Shown here one piece after another: positions 14,891 through 27,164 of a DNA stretch of 64,000 bases. Made by a program: the position numbers and the translations under genes. Source of the stretch: Isoetes taiwanensis (taxonomy: Eukaryota; Streptophyta; Lycopodiopsida; Isoetales; Isoetaceae). The stretch's first letter is position 1. Each line of letters opens with the position of its first letter. A model generated the notes under the pieces. The model ran no database searches. It was not told the DNA's origin and saw nothing but the letters and a program-made list of their open reading frames with translations. The stretch lies in NCBI GenBank assembly GCA_021234155.1, contig JAJEKV010000143.1:1-64000 (forward strand), in the 5' to 3' direction.

Positions 14891-14999
14891 GTAGCTAGTA
14901 GCTGATCACTCAATAGAACTTTAGATTGAATGGGAGAACTCGGGATCACTCAATAGAACTTTAGATTGTGAAAGTAGAAGCTAGAGTTAAATTAGGTTG

Positions 15000-16376
15000 T
15001 GCGAATTGATGAGTGGGCTTGAGTATAAGATCCTTCCTTAGGAAAACTTTTCTAGGATAAGGGGACCCTTGATTCAGGCTTAGGGAACATTAGCCCAGAA
15101 TCAAGCTGCCTTATTTATCAACCACCGTCATGCTTGAACAAAAAACAATACACGGCGTTTTTGTGGACTGACAAATTTTTTCTGTCTCGAGAATTAAAGC
15201 CTAATCAAAAGAGACGATATCTTGGCCATTGGATCTAGCGCAAGAAATGGACGGCGGAGATCGATCAGGTGTGAAAACAATGGCTCTATTTTGTCTTGTT
15301 ACTATGTATTGACAAATTGAACCCATTTTTTTGATTGCGTGGCAGCATACCATTGGAAGAATGAGCAGAAAATTGGGGCATGGTCTTTCCAGGACAAAAA
15401 GGGCAGAGATAGATAGATAGTATTTTTAAGAAGGGAACAGAAAATTTTTATTGTGTGTGGACAAATTCTGGCACAAGCAACAAGAAGTAGGTTAGTATTG
15501 AAGACAAATGAGATCTTCGTCCCGAGTAAACAAAACGTACAAACAAGGGAAAGAAAGAGGGACCCAGCCTATTTGTTTAAGCACAGGCTCTCTAGGCCTG
15601 GCAGACACAATCTCTCTCATCTCCCTAGGCATGGTCAGCTGCATGATATTGCAAAATTTTATCCCAGAATAGTGCCAAACACACCTGTAGCTGTCTGCCC
15701 AGAACATACCCCAAAGAAACAGAGCCCTGCCTCGCCAGAAAAAGGGTGGCAGGCTCGTGTAGAACAGCCCTGAGATGGCACTGCCGGATTTGGGCAGTTG
15801 GAATTCTTCCTCCCATTCCCTCGTGCCTATTCAAAACCCAAAAATCTCCCTAGATTGGATGCTATTTCTGGATCAAACGGTGCCCAAATCATTCCCAAGG
15901 CTTCAATTCCTTTTGCTCATTTCTTCTGCATTGCCGGAGCACCGGAATGGGCTTCACGTGAAGAGGGCACAGATTTGTAAGTAGTGGGTAGTTTCTGTAC
16001 TTCTGTTTTGCTCTGCCAAAGCCCGGCCCTGAGAGGCGTTTGCTTTTGCCTTTTGCTTAGATTTGATCATGGCGGGTAGGTTATGGCAGGAATTTCCTAT
16101 TGGGCACCCAAGTCCGGCGCTCGCCAGGCTTTCAGCAACATAACCCACCTCTGTCTCGCATCAAAACTGACCCAGAGTATTGTCGCCTTTGACTGCCTGC
16201 AGTTTTTTTTCTGCCCCCAGCATTGAAGATGGTTGAAATTTCTTCTTCCACCCAATTTTTCCGCCTTTGATTCTGGTATGTTGTCTTTTGTATCTACTGT
16301 TTTATTGCATTTCGGATTTGGGTTTGAGATCCTTCTTTGCCGGAGTCTGATTTTTCTTCTCTTTTTTGGGTCTTGA
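15000..16376 (+). other. 5' flank of the receptor-kinase gene
   Basis: No separate gene is supported here. The stretch precedes the LRR receptor kinase and should hold its promoter and 5' leader. T- and C-rich tracts from 16.2 to 16.38 kb resemble a plant 5' UTR or an intron 3' end. An open frame beginning at the ATG at 16279 runs through a hydrophobic stretch and stops just before 16376. It could be part of an upstream exon, but no clean splice pair joins it to the LRR frame. Confidence 0.4.
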
Positions 16377-19300
16377 TCTAGGCACGGGTTTAGTCTACAT
16401 TGCCGCCACCGAGCACAGTTTTTCCAAGGGTTCTGCTCCGGATTGTTGTTTCTAGCATTTGCGTTGGGACGTTCTGCAGAAGCAGAGGACGTAGAGAAGC
16501 AAAAGCAAGTTCAGGCGCTTTTAGATTTGAAAAAATCTCTGCTGAGAGAGCTGCCAGATCCTCTGAAAGACTGGAGCAGTGGCAGCTCTGTTTCCCTTTG
16601 CCAGTGGACCGGAATCACATGTACAAGTGGCAGAGTAACATCCATTGCGCTATCCGGCTTGGGCTTAGACGGAAACATTTCGTCAAAAATCGGAGATAAG
16701 TATTACTTCTCTTGAATATCTGAATCTAAGCACAAACAACATCTCCGGAAACATACCCATTGAGCTATGGAGTCTGACCAATCTAAGAAAGCTGGATTTA
16801 AGTTCCAACCTTATCAGGGGCACCATTCCTATCAACGTAGCCCAGCTTTCGAATCTGCAAGAGCTTATTTTAAGCAGCAATTCATTTTCCGGCTTCGTCC
16901 CGGATGAACTGGGTCTGCTACAAAACCTTCAGGTGCTTCAACTTAATAGCAACTCTTTTTCAGGCAGTATTCCGGCCAAATTGGCTTCTCTGCACCATGC
17001 AAACCAGATTTCTCTGAGTGCAAATTTTTTTTCTGGCAACATTCCACCGGAATTGGGCGAGCTGGAGAACTTGGTCACGCTTGATTTGAGCAACAATATT
17101 CTGATAGGCAATTTTCCTCCTGAACTGGGTCGGCTTCAAAAATTACAGTTCTTGGATTTGAGTAATAACTCGATTGAAGGATCTATTCCTGCAGAAATCG
17201 GAGGCCTTGAAAGCCTGGTTGATCTGTCACTTGGTATGACCTCACTTAATGGAGCAATCCCTTCACAGATTGGAGAGCTAATCAATCTAGAGACATTTTA
17301 TGCTGCTGGATGTCACCTCACAGGACCTATTCCTCCAGAACTAGGGAAATGCAACAGGCTTAAGAAGCTGGATCTTTCTTCAAATTTTTTTGCAGGTCCT
17401 ATCCCTGACTCTATTGGCAACCTGACCAGTTTAGTTGGTATCAGCATTGCAGCTGCCCAGCTCAATGGATCGATTCCTTCTTCGCTTGGCAAATGCACCG
17501 AGTTGCAGCTTATCAATCTTGCCTTCAATTCTCTCTCAGGCCGTCTCCCCGAAGAGCTCGCCAATTTGAACAATCTTGTTTCCTTCACTGTTGAAGGGAA
17601 CTCTCTTTCAGGTCCAATTCCTTCTTGGCTTGGCAACTGGAAAAATGTTGATTCTATACTTCTGTCTACAAATGAATTCAGTGGTCCCTTGCCTCCTGAG
17701 CTTGGCGATTGCACTTCTGTTACAGACCTTGGTTTGGATAACAATCTCTTGTCTGGTGTTGTTCCCCCTGAACTTTGCAATGCAAAATTTCTATCACAGC
17801 TCACTCTGAACAAGAACCATTTTAGTGGCCCCATTACTCAAACCTTCAAAGATTGTCTCAATCTTACACAGTTGATTCACAGCAAACAGGTTCTCTGGTC
17901 CCTTGCCAGGGTACCTTGCCAACCTGCCTCTTATAATCTTGGATATAAGTAACAACAACTTCACTGGTCCCTTGCCTGAAGAACTCTGGACTTCTAAGAC
18001 CTTGTTAGAAGTCTATGCCAGCAACAATTTCTTTGAGGGGCAGCTTCCACCATCTATGGGCAACTTGAAGACTTTGCAGCATCTCTTCTTGGACAACAAC
18101 TTCATCAGTGGGCCAATTCCTTCTGAAATCGGTAAGCTCACTGCTCTGACCATCTTGTCAATCTCAAACAACCATCTGCAGGGAATCATTCCTCCAGAGC
18201 TTTGCAAATGTACTGCACTTACTACTCTTAATTTGGGCAGCAATGAATTGGTTGGTCCAATTCCATCCCAAATTGGAGACCTCATGCAGCTTGATTGTCT
18301 TGTGCTTTCTCATAATAAGCTCTCTGGCCCAATTCCTATAGAGATTTGTGCAGATTTTCAGCAGATTGCTATTCCAGATTCCAGTTTCATTCAGCACCAT
18401 GGAACCCTAGATTTGTCCTGGAATAATCTCTCAGGCGAAATACCTACAAGCATTGGAGACTGCATTGTGCTTGTGGAAATTTTGTTCAATGGGAATAATC
18501 TTTCGGGCAATATTCCTTCTGAGCTTATGCATCTTACAAATCTAACTACGTTGGATCTGTCCTCCAATAAACTGAGTGGAAGTATACCTTGGCAGTTGGG
18601 GGAATCTCACACACTCCAGGGTCTTAATTTGGCATTCAATAAACTCAGTGGAAGCATTCCTCCACATCTGGGCAAACTATCAAGGCTGGTGAAGCTTAAT
18701 CTTACCGGCAATCAGTTGTCGGGTTCACTTCCAGATTCTCTTGGTAATCTTTCTTCATTGACACACTTGGATGTGAGCAGGAACAATTTGTCTGGGGTGT
18801 TGCCTGCCTCCATGGTCCACATGGCTTCCATTGTTGGTTTATACTTACAGGAAAACAAGATGACAGGGGACATTTGTGGATTTCTAGAGGAAAGTGTGAT
18901 TTGGCATCAGACTCAGGCACTGAATTTTAGCCATAATGCTTTTGGTGGTATTATTCCTAGTAGTGTTGGCAACCTTTCAGGGCTTTCTTATTTGGATTTA
19001 AGTAGCAACAGCTTTCTTGGAGCCATTCCTGTAGAACTTGGAAACTTGAGTCAGCTTAATTATCTTGATTTGTCAGATAATCATCTCAGTGGGGGAGTTC
19101 CAGCAAGACTGTGTGACCTTCCAGAGCTCAGCTTTATTAATGTTTCTAGGAATAACCTCGTTGGACAGATACCTGATACTTGCAATAACTTTACAGCATC
19201 TTCTTTTCTGGCTAACGATCGACTTTGTGGCAGCGTTGTTGGTACAAGCTGCAACTTTCTTTCCAAACACATTGTTCCACCTATCTCAAATACTGGTGCA

Positions 19301-20416
19301 ATTCTTGGTATTATCATAGGCAGTATTGTTGCATTCTTTCTTCTTATCTTTCTGTTCATAAGATGGAGGATGTTAAAGCAGGAGACATTGCCTCAAGTAG
19401 CAGAAAAAGCAAAGCTTACTAATTCAAGCAGTTCTATGGACAGCAGCTTGAGTCTATCTGGAAGTAAAAATAAGGAGCCTTTGAGCATTAATATTGCCAT
19501 GTTTGAGAGGCCACTAATGAGGCTAACCCTAGCAGATATTTTACTAGCAACCAATAATTTCTGCAAGACCAATATCATTGGAGATGGTGGATTTGGTACT
19601 GTCTACAAGGCTGTATTCCCCGATGGAAGAATAGTGGCTGTGAAAAAGCTTGCACAGACCAGGATGCAAGGAAACAGAGAATTTCTGGCAGAAATGGAAA
19701 CCCTAGGGAAAGTGAAGCATCAAAATCTGATTCCTTTGCTTGGATACTGTTCCTTTGGAGAGGAGAAGTTGCTTGTGTATGAATACATGGTCAATGGAAG
19801 CTTGGACTTATGGCTGCGCAACCGTGCTGATGCCTTGGAGGTTCTAGATTGGCCAAAGCGTTTCAAAATTGCATTAGGAGCTGCAAGGGGATTGTCATTT
19901 CTTCATCATGGTTTTATCCCTCATATCATTCACAGGGATATGAAAGCCAGCAACATACTTCTAGATGACAAGTTTGAACCAAGGGTTGCTGATTTTGGTC
20001 TTGCAAGGCTCATTAGCGCGTATGAGACTCACGTAAGCACAGACATTGCTGGCACATTTGGCTACATTCCTCCTGAATATGGACAGACCTGGAGAGCTAC
20101 CACTAGAGGAGATGTTTATAGCTATGGAGTAATCTTACTCGAGCTTCTAACTGGTAAGGAACCAACTGGATGTGATTTCAAGGATGTAGAAGTTGGGAAC
20201 TTGGTTGGCTGGGTGAGGCATTTGATTAAACAAGGCCAAGCAGGTGACGTACTGGATCCTGTCATATCTAATGGACCATGGAAACTAAAGATGATGCAAG
20301 TTCTGCAGCTTGCTACTCTCTGCACATCAGATGAACCCATGAAAAGGCCAACCATGTTGAATGTTGTCAATTATCTAAAATCCATTGCAGGCATTGAGAC
20401 AAGGTCTGGCTTATGA
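16377..20416 (+). CDS. EMS1/EXS-like LRR receptor kinase (two frame breaks, start unresolved)
   Basis: Encodes a plasma-membrane receptor kinase, about 1,320 residues over 16443-20416. In order it has a hydrophobic signal segment (LLFLAFAL, then AEAED), an LRRNT cap with CQWTGITC, about 30 plant-type LRRs (LxxLxLSxNxLSGxIP), a transmembrane helix (19.29-19.37 kb) and a Ser/Thr kinase. Kinase motifs are GDGGFGTVY (P-loop), VAVKK, HRDMKASN, DFGLAR and PPEYGQ. The kinase strongly resembles the EMS1/EXS branch of LRR-RLKs, receptors for small secreted peptides in anther cell fate. Function in a non-flowering plant is inferred. Oddities: the in-frame sequence between a TGA at 16374 and the LRRNT has no ATG; the frame shifts near 16696-16702 and again near 17875-17890. 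LRR coding resumes directly after each break, so these may be sequence errors. The kinase frame (17903-20416) is intact. Confidence 0.88.
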
Positions 20417-20448
20417 GATCCCATTGCTTGAAAGTTTTTCGAAATCAG

Positions 20449-20526
20449 GTTAGTATACTTCATTGGCATAACTCGTTTGTAAACGAAATTAAGCCTTAAT
20501 ATTTACTATTGTCTGGATTTTTGCAG
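20449..20526 (+). other. Possible 3'-UTR intron of the receptor kinase
   Basis: Thirty-two bases after the TGA, CAG|GTTAGT opens a 78-bp AT-rich stretch that closes with a T-rich tract and TTGCAG. It fits plant intron signals, but there is no transcript evidence. Confidence 0.35.
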
Positions 20527-20529
20527 GTT

Positions 20530-21280
20530 TTGGTCAATTTTGAAGCGAGAAGCGAATCAAAGAATTCTACTGCTCAACAACTGTACAGTTTCTTGCTTCC
20601 AGAAAAAGGAAACAAGGTTTTGATGCGTAAATCTGCTCCACAAGTTCGGGAAAAAAGGCTTGTGAATCAGATAAGTGCAACGCAGCACGATAATTCATGA
20701 TGATGGGCATGTTCATATATGTAATATAAATAGTAGGGAGGTGCAAAGGCATACCTAATGGGAAGCTCCTTTTCCGATGCCAACTTGTGGAAATTTTCTG
20801 AATAAAGTGCAGGAAATTTTACTCACGTCTGGACTTGTAGGACTTTTAGCGCTGGCATGTCTTCATCTACGGCTGCAGCTTGGTAAGCCTAGTGCCCTTT
20901 TCAATCACGCCCATCATGCTCGAGGTAGGTCGGAAGCCACCGTACTAGCTTGCACAGGGGGCTTGTTGGACTTCCAAATAAACAAATGGCCCAACGTACA
21001 GGCTTTTCCAAAGGGCAAAATTTTTGTTTGTCTCTTTATGCCCTTGCAAGTTGTCCCCCCTCTGGGTTGGCTACACGTGTGCAGGAATCTTTCATCCATT
21101 AGATTGATGTATGTGCTTCAATGATCATCCTTAACATGGGGACTCAACCACTGTTCTAGCCTTTTGTGCAAGCATATCATGTTCTCAAAGGTTATTTTTT
21201 TGTCCGTCCATACGATCATACAATTCATCTGCATCTGTTTGGCAGACTTCCACAACAGATAAGGCTTTAGGACATCAAAT
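20530..21280. other. 3' flank of the receptor kinase, no gene seen
   Basis: Short open frames on both strands without known motifs. Probably the 3' UTR and spacer. Confidence 0.5.
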
Positions 21281-21370
21281 TGATGCCTGTCTACTGCCAG
21301 TTGGTCTAGAACTCCTAGGGGGCATTGGGTTGGTAACCCTCTCTATAGGACGTCAAATTGATGTCTCTGT

Positions 21371-21484
21371 TGCCTGTTGCTCTAGGGATCTCTGGGGGCT
21401 AGGGGTCCTTGGGTTGGTTCCCTCTCTTGCCCGTTGCTCTAGGGATCTCTGGGGGCTAGGGGTCCTTGGGTTGGTTCCCTCTCT
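21371..21484. repeat. 57-bp tandem duplication
   Basis: Two adjacent 57-bp units, identical except for one base near the start (TGCCTG versus TGCCCG). Each includes GCTCTAGGGATCTCTGGGGG. A weaker related unit lies upstream (21290-21360) and another downstream (21500-21620), all with GTTGGTCTAG-like and TTGGGTTGGT segments. Confidence 0.9.
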
Positions 21485-21720
21485 CCGTCTCTAATTGCTA
21501 GTTGGTCTAGAGGGCTATATCATAAGAACTATTAGAGATAGGTTAAACTTCGAACTAACCTTCCTGGGGGTTAGGATTGGTGCCTTCTCTCCATTCTCTA
21601 TATGCTAGTTGGTCTAGTCGAGGACTAAGAATAATATATCAGGAGTTTACCTTGATCGGGAGAGGATAGATATCTAAAGCATGTCCGTACATTCAAGGCC
21701 ACCTCATAACGCCCACTTTA

Positions 21721-23060
21721 TTGGCTCCCGAAATTGAGTCAACATGCCAAAGCGTTCTTCGCCCGCCAGCGTTCGCCTTAAATTCCAGGCGAACCAGCGG
21801 ATTCGCCCGAGCGAACCCGGGACGCATGATATGACGCCAGGTCTGTCGCTGCCGTGGCAGAGTTGTCGAGGGTTCCCGCTTGGGCTTAACCCAAACCGCT
21901 ATTAAGTCGTGGGAGTCAAGCGACCAGAACCGGGGCCGACCCTACCGTTCGCAAGGCTTAACCCAAAACCAACGTCGACGGACCGACCCGTCCGATCGCA
22001 GCGGTTCCACCGCATCGGTGCGCCGTCGGCCCCGCCGTTCGGCTAGCGAACCCACTTTACCGGGTTGGCTTAACTGAAGCGTATGGAGTGCTTTTAGGCG
22101 GTGTTCCAATGGAGAAGAAAGCATGGAAAATTCCTCCTCGCTTATGCCCTACTATGCAAACGGGCCTAATTGAAGATGGACCCCAGAATCAAGAATTGGG
22201 CCCTCCGAGCATGAATTGGGCCCCTTCGCAAGGAATTTAATCTATCGATCGAACTGGGTGATTCAACAACTGCTAACAATTAAGTAAAAAAATTCATCTT
22301 CGGGGTTGACTTGGGCCTTGTCGGGAAAAATCACACCTAATCCTACTGGACTTGTGGGTTGGATTGGTCTAAGGGGTGTAGAATCAAGGAATTGTGTTGT
22401 TATTTTTTGGCAAATCATTAGAGAAGAATTGGTGCTATTCTTGGGCAGAAAAAACAGGCCGTGGCCGCAAATGCGTAGAAATTATTGAGTTGTAATGCTG
22501 AGCGCTATTCTTGGGACAAAGATTAGCACTATTCTGGGTAGAAAACATTTGCATTATTGTTGGGAAGAAGGGTTCTTGCATAAAATCTTGAGCCGAGGAT
22601 GGGATTTCAAGAATAAACCGAAACAATGGAAGAATTCGAATAGGAAGGAACAGAATCAAACAATGCGAGGCTAGTGCCAGGAGAAACGAGAGAGAAAAAC
22701 TCAAGAATTTGGCGCACAAACGACAGGCGAAACCGCCGACCGAGTGTAGCCCCCTCACGGGTTCGGCGCTGGGCTTAACCCTAGTGGGTAATAAATGCCC
22801 GCATAATCCAAAGACGCTACGACCGATCAGAAGCCTCCCGCCAGTGGGTTCGCTTAGGCGAACCCGGCGGGGGTTAATAAATGCCCCTACCTAATAAACG
22901 CACTGCCAGTTCGCACGGTTGGCTAACCCCGGTTCGGGTTCGCTTGGGCGAACCCGGTAGGTAGTGCCACGCAGGGCCACGTCAAGATGGCGGGTTCGCT
23001 TGGGCGAATCCCAGGGGTTTGCCTGGGCGAATTTTCTAGGTTCGCCTTGGAACCCTACCT
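21721..23060. repeat. GC-rich block with repeated inverted GGGTTCGC/GCGAACCC motifs
   Basis: GC content jumps relative to the flanks. Near-palindromes of the form GGGTTCGCTTgGGCGAACCC occur at 22846-22865 and 22936-22955, with degenerate versions at 21802-21821, 22992-23012 and 23016-23033. GGCTTAACCC recurs (21.88, 21.96, 22.77 kb), and GGGTTAATAAATGCCC-like strings occur near 22.79 and 22.87 kb. No coding domain is visible. Probably a decayed transposon terminus or a satellite-like region. Confidence 0.55.
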
Positions 23061-23374
23061 GGCCTCGAACTCAATTTCGAGCCGACAAGCACCTTTACTC
23101 ATAATGGGTGGAGATGGTACATTCATGAGGGAAAGGTGAGGCCTATAGAGGTTGAAATATTAGGCAAATTAGTTGTTTGTTGGCTAATGTTGTCGTCACA
23201 TAAATGATATTCTTTATGTCCTTGATATTATAACTCTTCAATTATAAAGATATCTTTGAATGCCTCCGTTTTTAAAGAAAACCTTAGAATGCCTCAATTT
23301 AAATGGATCATATTGGAAAGGATTGGCCAGTACTAATGACAAATTAGTTGTTTGTGATCCATAACATTTTAAAT

Positions 23375-23560
23375 CACATAATTGTAGTTGTTTGATTTTT
23401 TTGAATTAATATAAACCATTATATCCAACACTTTAAAATTAAATTCCCCCTAAAATCCCCTTTGGTTTCACATAATTGTAGTTGTTTAATTTTTTTGAAT
23501 TAAAACAAACCATTATATCCAACACTTTAAAATTAAATTTCCCCTGAAACTCCCTTGGTT
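23375..23560. repeat. 93-bp tandem duplication
   Basis: Units at 23375-23467 and 23468-23560 share TCACATAATTGTAGTTGTTT, a T-run, AACCATTATATCCAACACTT and AAATT.CCCCT. Unit 2 continues into sequence related to the foldback arms at 30.1-30.5 kb. Confidence 0.8.
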
Positions 23561-23643
23561 TGGGTGTATATATTCACACGGGGGTGACTCCAGGCATCGA
23601 GAGCTGTCAGATGGGCATATTTACTCAATATTCCTTGATCTAG
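23500..23643 (+). repeat. Single-arm relative of the 30-kb foldback element
   Basis: Shares with the 30363-30473 arm (read in reverse complement) the ordered segments AAACCATT.CATC, CCCCCTGAAAC, TTGGTTTGGGTG, ATTCACACGGGGG, CGAGAGCTGTCAGATGGGCA and ATTCC..GATCT. It ends exactly where the miniature LTR element begins, so that element probably inserted here. Confidence 0.6.
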
Positions 23644-24013
23644 TGTAATGGGCCCATGGTAGACCGCCCGAGTATTCGATCCTTGAATGTGCCTGTGGAG
23701 CGTTCCCGAGACACCGGCATAAATGGGTAGAAGCGACTACTCATAAACGTCTAGACGGTTTTGTCCAGTTGGTTAAGGGCATGTCGGTTAGGAATGTTAC
23801 AGTTGATATCAGAGCATCGAGTTCGAGTCTCCATGGGTGCCTATATGCATGGGTAATTTGCAAAGACTTGGTAATTATTGTGACATGGTATGACATAGAC
23901 ATGGTATAGCCTTAGATGCTCGAGGACGAGCATAGTTCTAGCAGGAGAGACTGTAACGGGCCCATGGTAGACCGTCCGAGTATTCTATCCTTGAATGTGC
24001 CTGTGGGGGTGTC
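23644..24013 (+). mobile_element. Miniature LTR retrotransposon (TRIM-like), 3' LTR truncated
   Basis: The 5' LTR (23644-23801, 158 bp) starts TGTAATGGGCCC and ends TTACA, giving TG...CA ends. It is followed by GTTGATATCAGAGC, close to the methionine-tRNA primer-binding site of plant LTR elements. A 150-bp internal region ends in a purine tract (GCAGGAGAGAC) directly before TGTAACGGGCCC at 23952, the start of the 3' LTR. The second LTR matches the first for about 60 bp and then diverges. No coding capacity. The internal string CTCGAGGACGAGCA is typical of the end of Ty3/gypsy pol, so it may be a deletion derivative. Confidence 0.7.
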
Positions 24014-24109
24014 AAGCTATAAATGTAGTGGCAATTTTGTGTCAAATGTTACTATCTTGACACAAAGAGCTTCTATTGTGTCAAGGATGTGTCAATGTCA
24101 TAATGTCAA

Positions 24110-24385
24110 ATATTTTCTCAAAATAGTGACATCATTTTGTCAAAGTTATATTGCGATTTATGTGCACAGTTGTAACAACTTTTAAACAAATGTTATAATC
24201 AAAGTGTGCCAACCTTTTCTAAAGTCTTATAACAAAATTTCATCCAATGTTTTATCAAAATAATGACATAATATTTATCAAGTTTACATTGCACTTTAAT
24301 TGTGTTGTCGCAACAACTTCTAAACAACATTATAACTATACTTTTTCTTTACAAAGTATTATCCAAATTTTTATGTATTATTTTG
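24110..24385. repeat. Degenerate tandem duplication, unit about 138 bp
   Basis: Both units carry TTTT.TCAAAATA.TGACAT, TTTATCAA/TTTGTCAA, then CAACAACTT.TAAACAA and TTATAA in the same order. AT-rich and non-coding. Confidence 0.6.
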
Positions 24386-24689
24386 ACAAAATATTGTGGA
24401 CCATTCATACATCATTTTTTAAAGATAGCTATGATTGCCAAGATTCTAAGATGATTACCAACAGTTCTATCAAGGAACAAATCTAGTACAAACACTCAAA
24501 ATGAAGGAGAATAGATGATAGCAAGGGGTACTTGACAATACTGAGTTGGGACTGTAACAGCTCTTAACACTACCCATTCGACAGGGCCTGGTTATTTGAG
24601 ATTGGTTGTGTTCTTTATTATAACGATGGTAATGTAGATGTAGTATAAGATGTGGCTTTCATGTCATCTCAAAACTAACTTTGTAAAAG

Positions 24690-24755
24690 ACAAAAAAAAA
24701 AAAAAAAAAGGAAAAAAAGAAAGAAAAAGAAGAAAAAAAAGGGGAACAAAAAGGT
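24690..24755. repeat. A/purine-rich low-complexity tract
   Basis: An A-run of about 19 followed by GAAA/GAAAAA repeats. It could be a retroposon tail, but no body is recognisable beside it. Confidence 0.6.
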
Positions 24756-24943
24756 GAGAGTTGAAGGCATGTTGGAACATTGAATAGATTGGAATATGTA
24801 GTATAATAATGGGGGTTTCCGTGGGGCTTTGATATGGATGCATAATTCGCCATTCTTGAGACCATAGACCATACCCCTAAAATAATGAATGGGTTATTAT
24901 TTAAAAAAAAAAAGATTTCATAAAAAAATAAACTTATTACTTC

Positions 24944-25010
24944 GTCGGTTGCATTGGTTGAAGTACTTTTATAAAGATATTAAATTATTTTGGTAGAGGT
25001 TCGAGTCCTC
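24944..25010 (+). repeat. tRNA-like relic (possible SINE head)
   Basis: GGTTCGAGTCC at 24998-25008 is a perfect pol III B-box. About 50 bp upstream, GGTTGCATTGGTTGAAG is a weak A-box. The spacing fits a tRNA-derived SINE head, but the region cannot fold as a functional tRNA by inspection and no second copy was found here. Confidence 0.3.
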
Positions 25011-25129
25011 ATATTTAATATTCCAAAACCTTTGGTGAACCCGCGTAGAGATGAGTCTCTATAATTCATATTTCAAAACTTTAAGGGAACCTATATTTTA
25101 TATTTCAAAATCATAGGCGTCCCGAGTCA

Positions 25130-27164
25130 TAAGTGACTATAATTGAAACAAGAGGCAGCAATATACTGGTCGGATCTGACAACTGATGTAGTCCAAGGTG
25201 CACATGAATGCAACTATGGATCAATTTTTTATTTTTTTGACATTTTTGCCTATTAAAATGGGCGTTTTCTTTTCTTTTCTGGATGGCAAATGAATGGGCC
25301 ACTCCTGGAACTAGAAGGAATATGTGTCATTTGGAGGGCTGAAACAAAAGATTTGCTCGTTACGTTTTTTATACATTTATGTAGAATATAACTACAAATA
25401 TGTAAACAAATAATAGATGCCATTATGCCCTTGCGTCCAGTCTTATGCTGCCACATGGCACGTTTTTGCCACACTTTATTTTCCAAGGAAATTCATCTAC
25501 TAACATTACATTTGTTTATCAAGTTCTTTCTCGCGACCATTGGGTTGGCACCACGTGGCACAAAATGGATGCCTATCTGTTGTCCATGTTATAAGGAAGT
25601 CCGTTTACTGGACTTTCCTAAGATGTCAACCTACCACCGTGCTATCGCGCATCGGCAAGTTTCCACCTCAGGAAAGTCCAGACAACAACCCACGAACCCC
25701 AACCTTTAGATATTTAAGCATATTTTAATTGTACCATTTAGATATATGGAGTCCCCAAATTGCAAATATCCCAAATCCTTTTCTGATTTCGTTTATTTGG
25801 CATGGGCGGGAATGGGAATCCGCAAGCAAAAATTCAAGGAGAGTGATGTTCTTGATCTTGGCGCCGCCGATTTAAGAATCGACGACACCGGAACCGGGGT
25901 CTTAATTTGGCTCTTGAGGAGCCAGGAATTGAACATGCATTTTGAAAAGGCCACCTTTCTCATTCATTATGAAGCTTTGTTAAGACTGGAATAGGACGAA
26001 CATCCAAGTCTTTCAAATCATTTCAAAGGTGTTAAAATGGAGGTGCAGCGCCTCCTCTTTAATATTTCAACTTGTAAGACTTCTTTCATAGCCTTTGCAT
26101 TTGTTTGATTTGATTCATAAATGTTTAGAATGATTGGAATTAGTCTTTCTTATGTCTAATGTATCTGAATACACAACTGCTTTTCTTGTTTGTTGTAGTT
26201 TATTTCAAGCAAAATTTTTGAACCAAATTTCTCAACGCGCTGTTTCCTTGTCCTTGCTCCACAAAGATCATCATTTCCTTGTTCTCAAGGTATTGAAAAT
26301 TGGTGGTCGGGTTTTGGAAGTCAATCTGAAAGCCTAATACTCGATTACAAGTTGATGATACCTTTTGCCGCTTGCTACTTGGAAACCATTTTGTTACTGC
26401 TTGCATATACCTTTCAAAGATTCTATATGTAGTTCTACTTATCGAAAGATGGCTAACCCTTTTTCTCAAGAAGAAAACATGAGGATCACGCTTGTGATGA
26501 GGAGATAAGGAACTTGTATAAATTTATTATGGGTTCCATCTTCTCTATCGGCAAATTTTATCACGGTTTTTCCTCCATCAAAATGCAAAGCGTTGGTTTT
26601 ATTTGGATGTAGGTGCAATTGTGCAAACCATCTCATAGTTATTTATCTCATTTGTCACAATGCATTCGACAAAAGGAGGGGCCATTTGTTTTCCAATACT
26701 TTTACGGGCATGGTGGATAGCCTTATTTCTATTATATGCTTTTCCAAACCACCTTGACCGGGTGCTTGCTCTCCACCATACTTATAACATCACTCCGCTT
26801 GTTTAATGTTGCATCTTTTCTTATTTGATTCTATTTCTTCTGGAATACGAGGGAATCTTGAATCGAAGACCACCACCATCTCAACTCGAAAAGCCATTTT
26901 TAACCAACAATAATCATGAATCTTCTATGCCCAAAACAGATAATACCCTACAATAGAGCTGGAATCTTAAGTCTCATTACATTTTCTTGGATTAGCGACT
27001 TACTAAAGCAAGGATTTAAAAAGCCTCTAGAAGTTAAAGACGCATACTGCGCATTAGGAGGCAAAAGAAGTGGCCGAGAGTGAACTATGACCTACTTTAT
27101 AAAACTTGGACTAACTTGAAGGCAAGGTACAGTTCCGAACTCGAGCAATGGTATACAACCTACT
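25130..27164. other. Intergenic DNA, no supported gene
   Basis: Short frames only. A small hairpin (GGAAGTCC/GGACTTTCC) lies near 25.6 kb. The 25746-25994 open frame has a plausible amino-acid mix but no motif I recognise. Confidence 0.45.

Noticed and set aside
17313-17834. 173-codon minus-strand frame within the LRR region
   Set aside because: Shadow of the repetitive LRR coding sequence on the opposite strand.
21371-21484. CRISPR-like direct repeats
   Set aside because: Only two contiguous 57-bp units without spacers, in a plant nuclear context.
23759-23836. tRNA gene around CAGTTGGTTAAGG ... GTTCGAGTC
   Set aside because: A- and B-box-like strings occur, but no acceptor or anticodon stems pair. 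The region is better explained as an LTR end plus primer-binding site.
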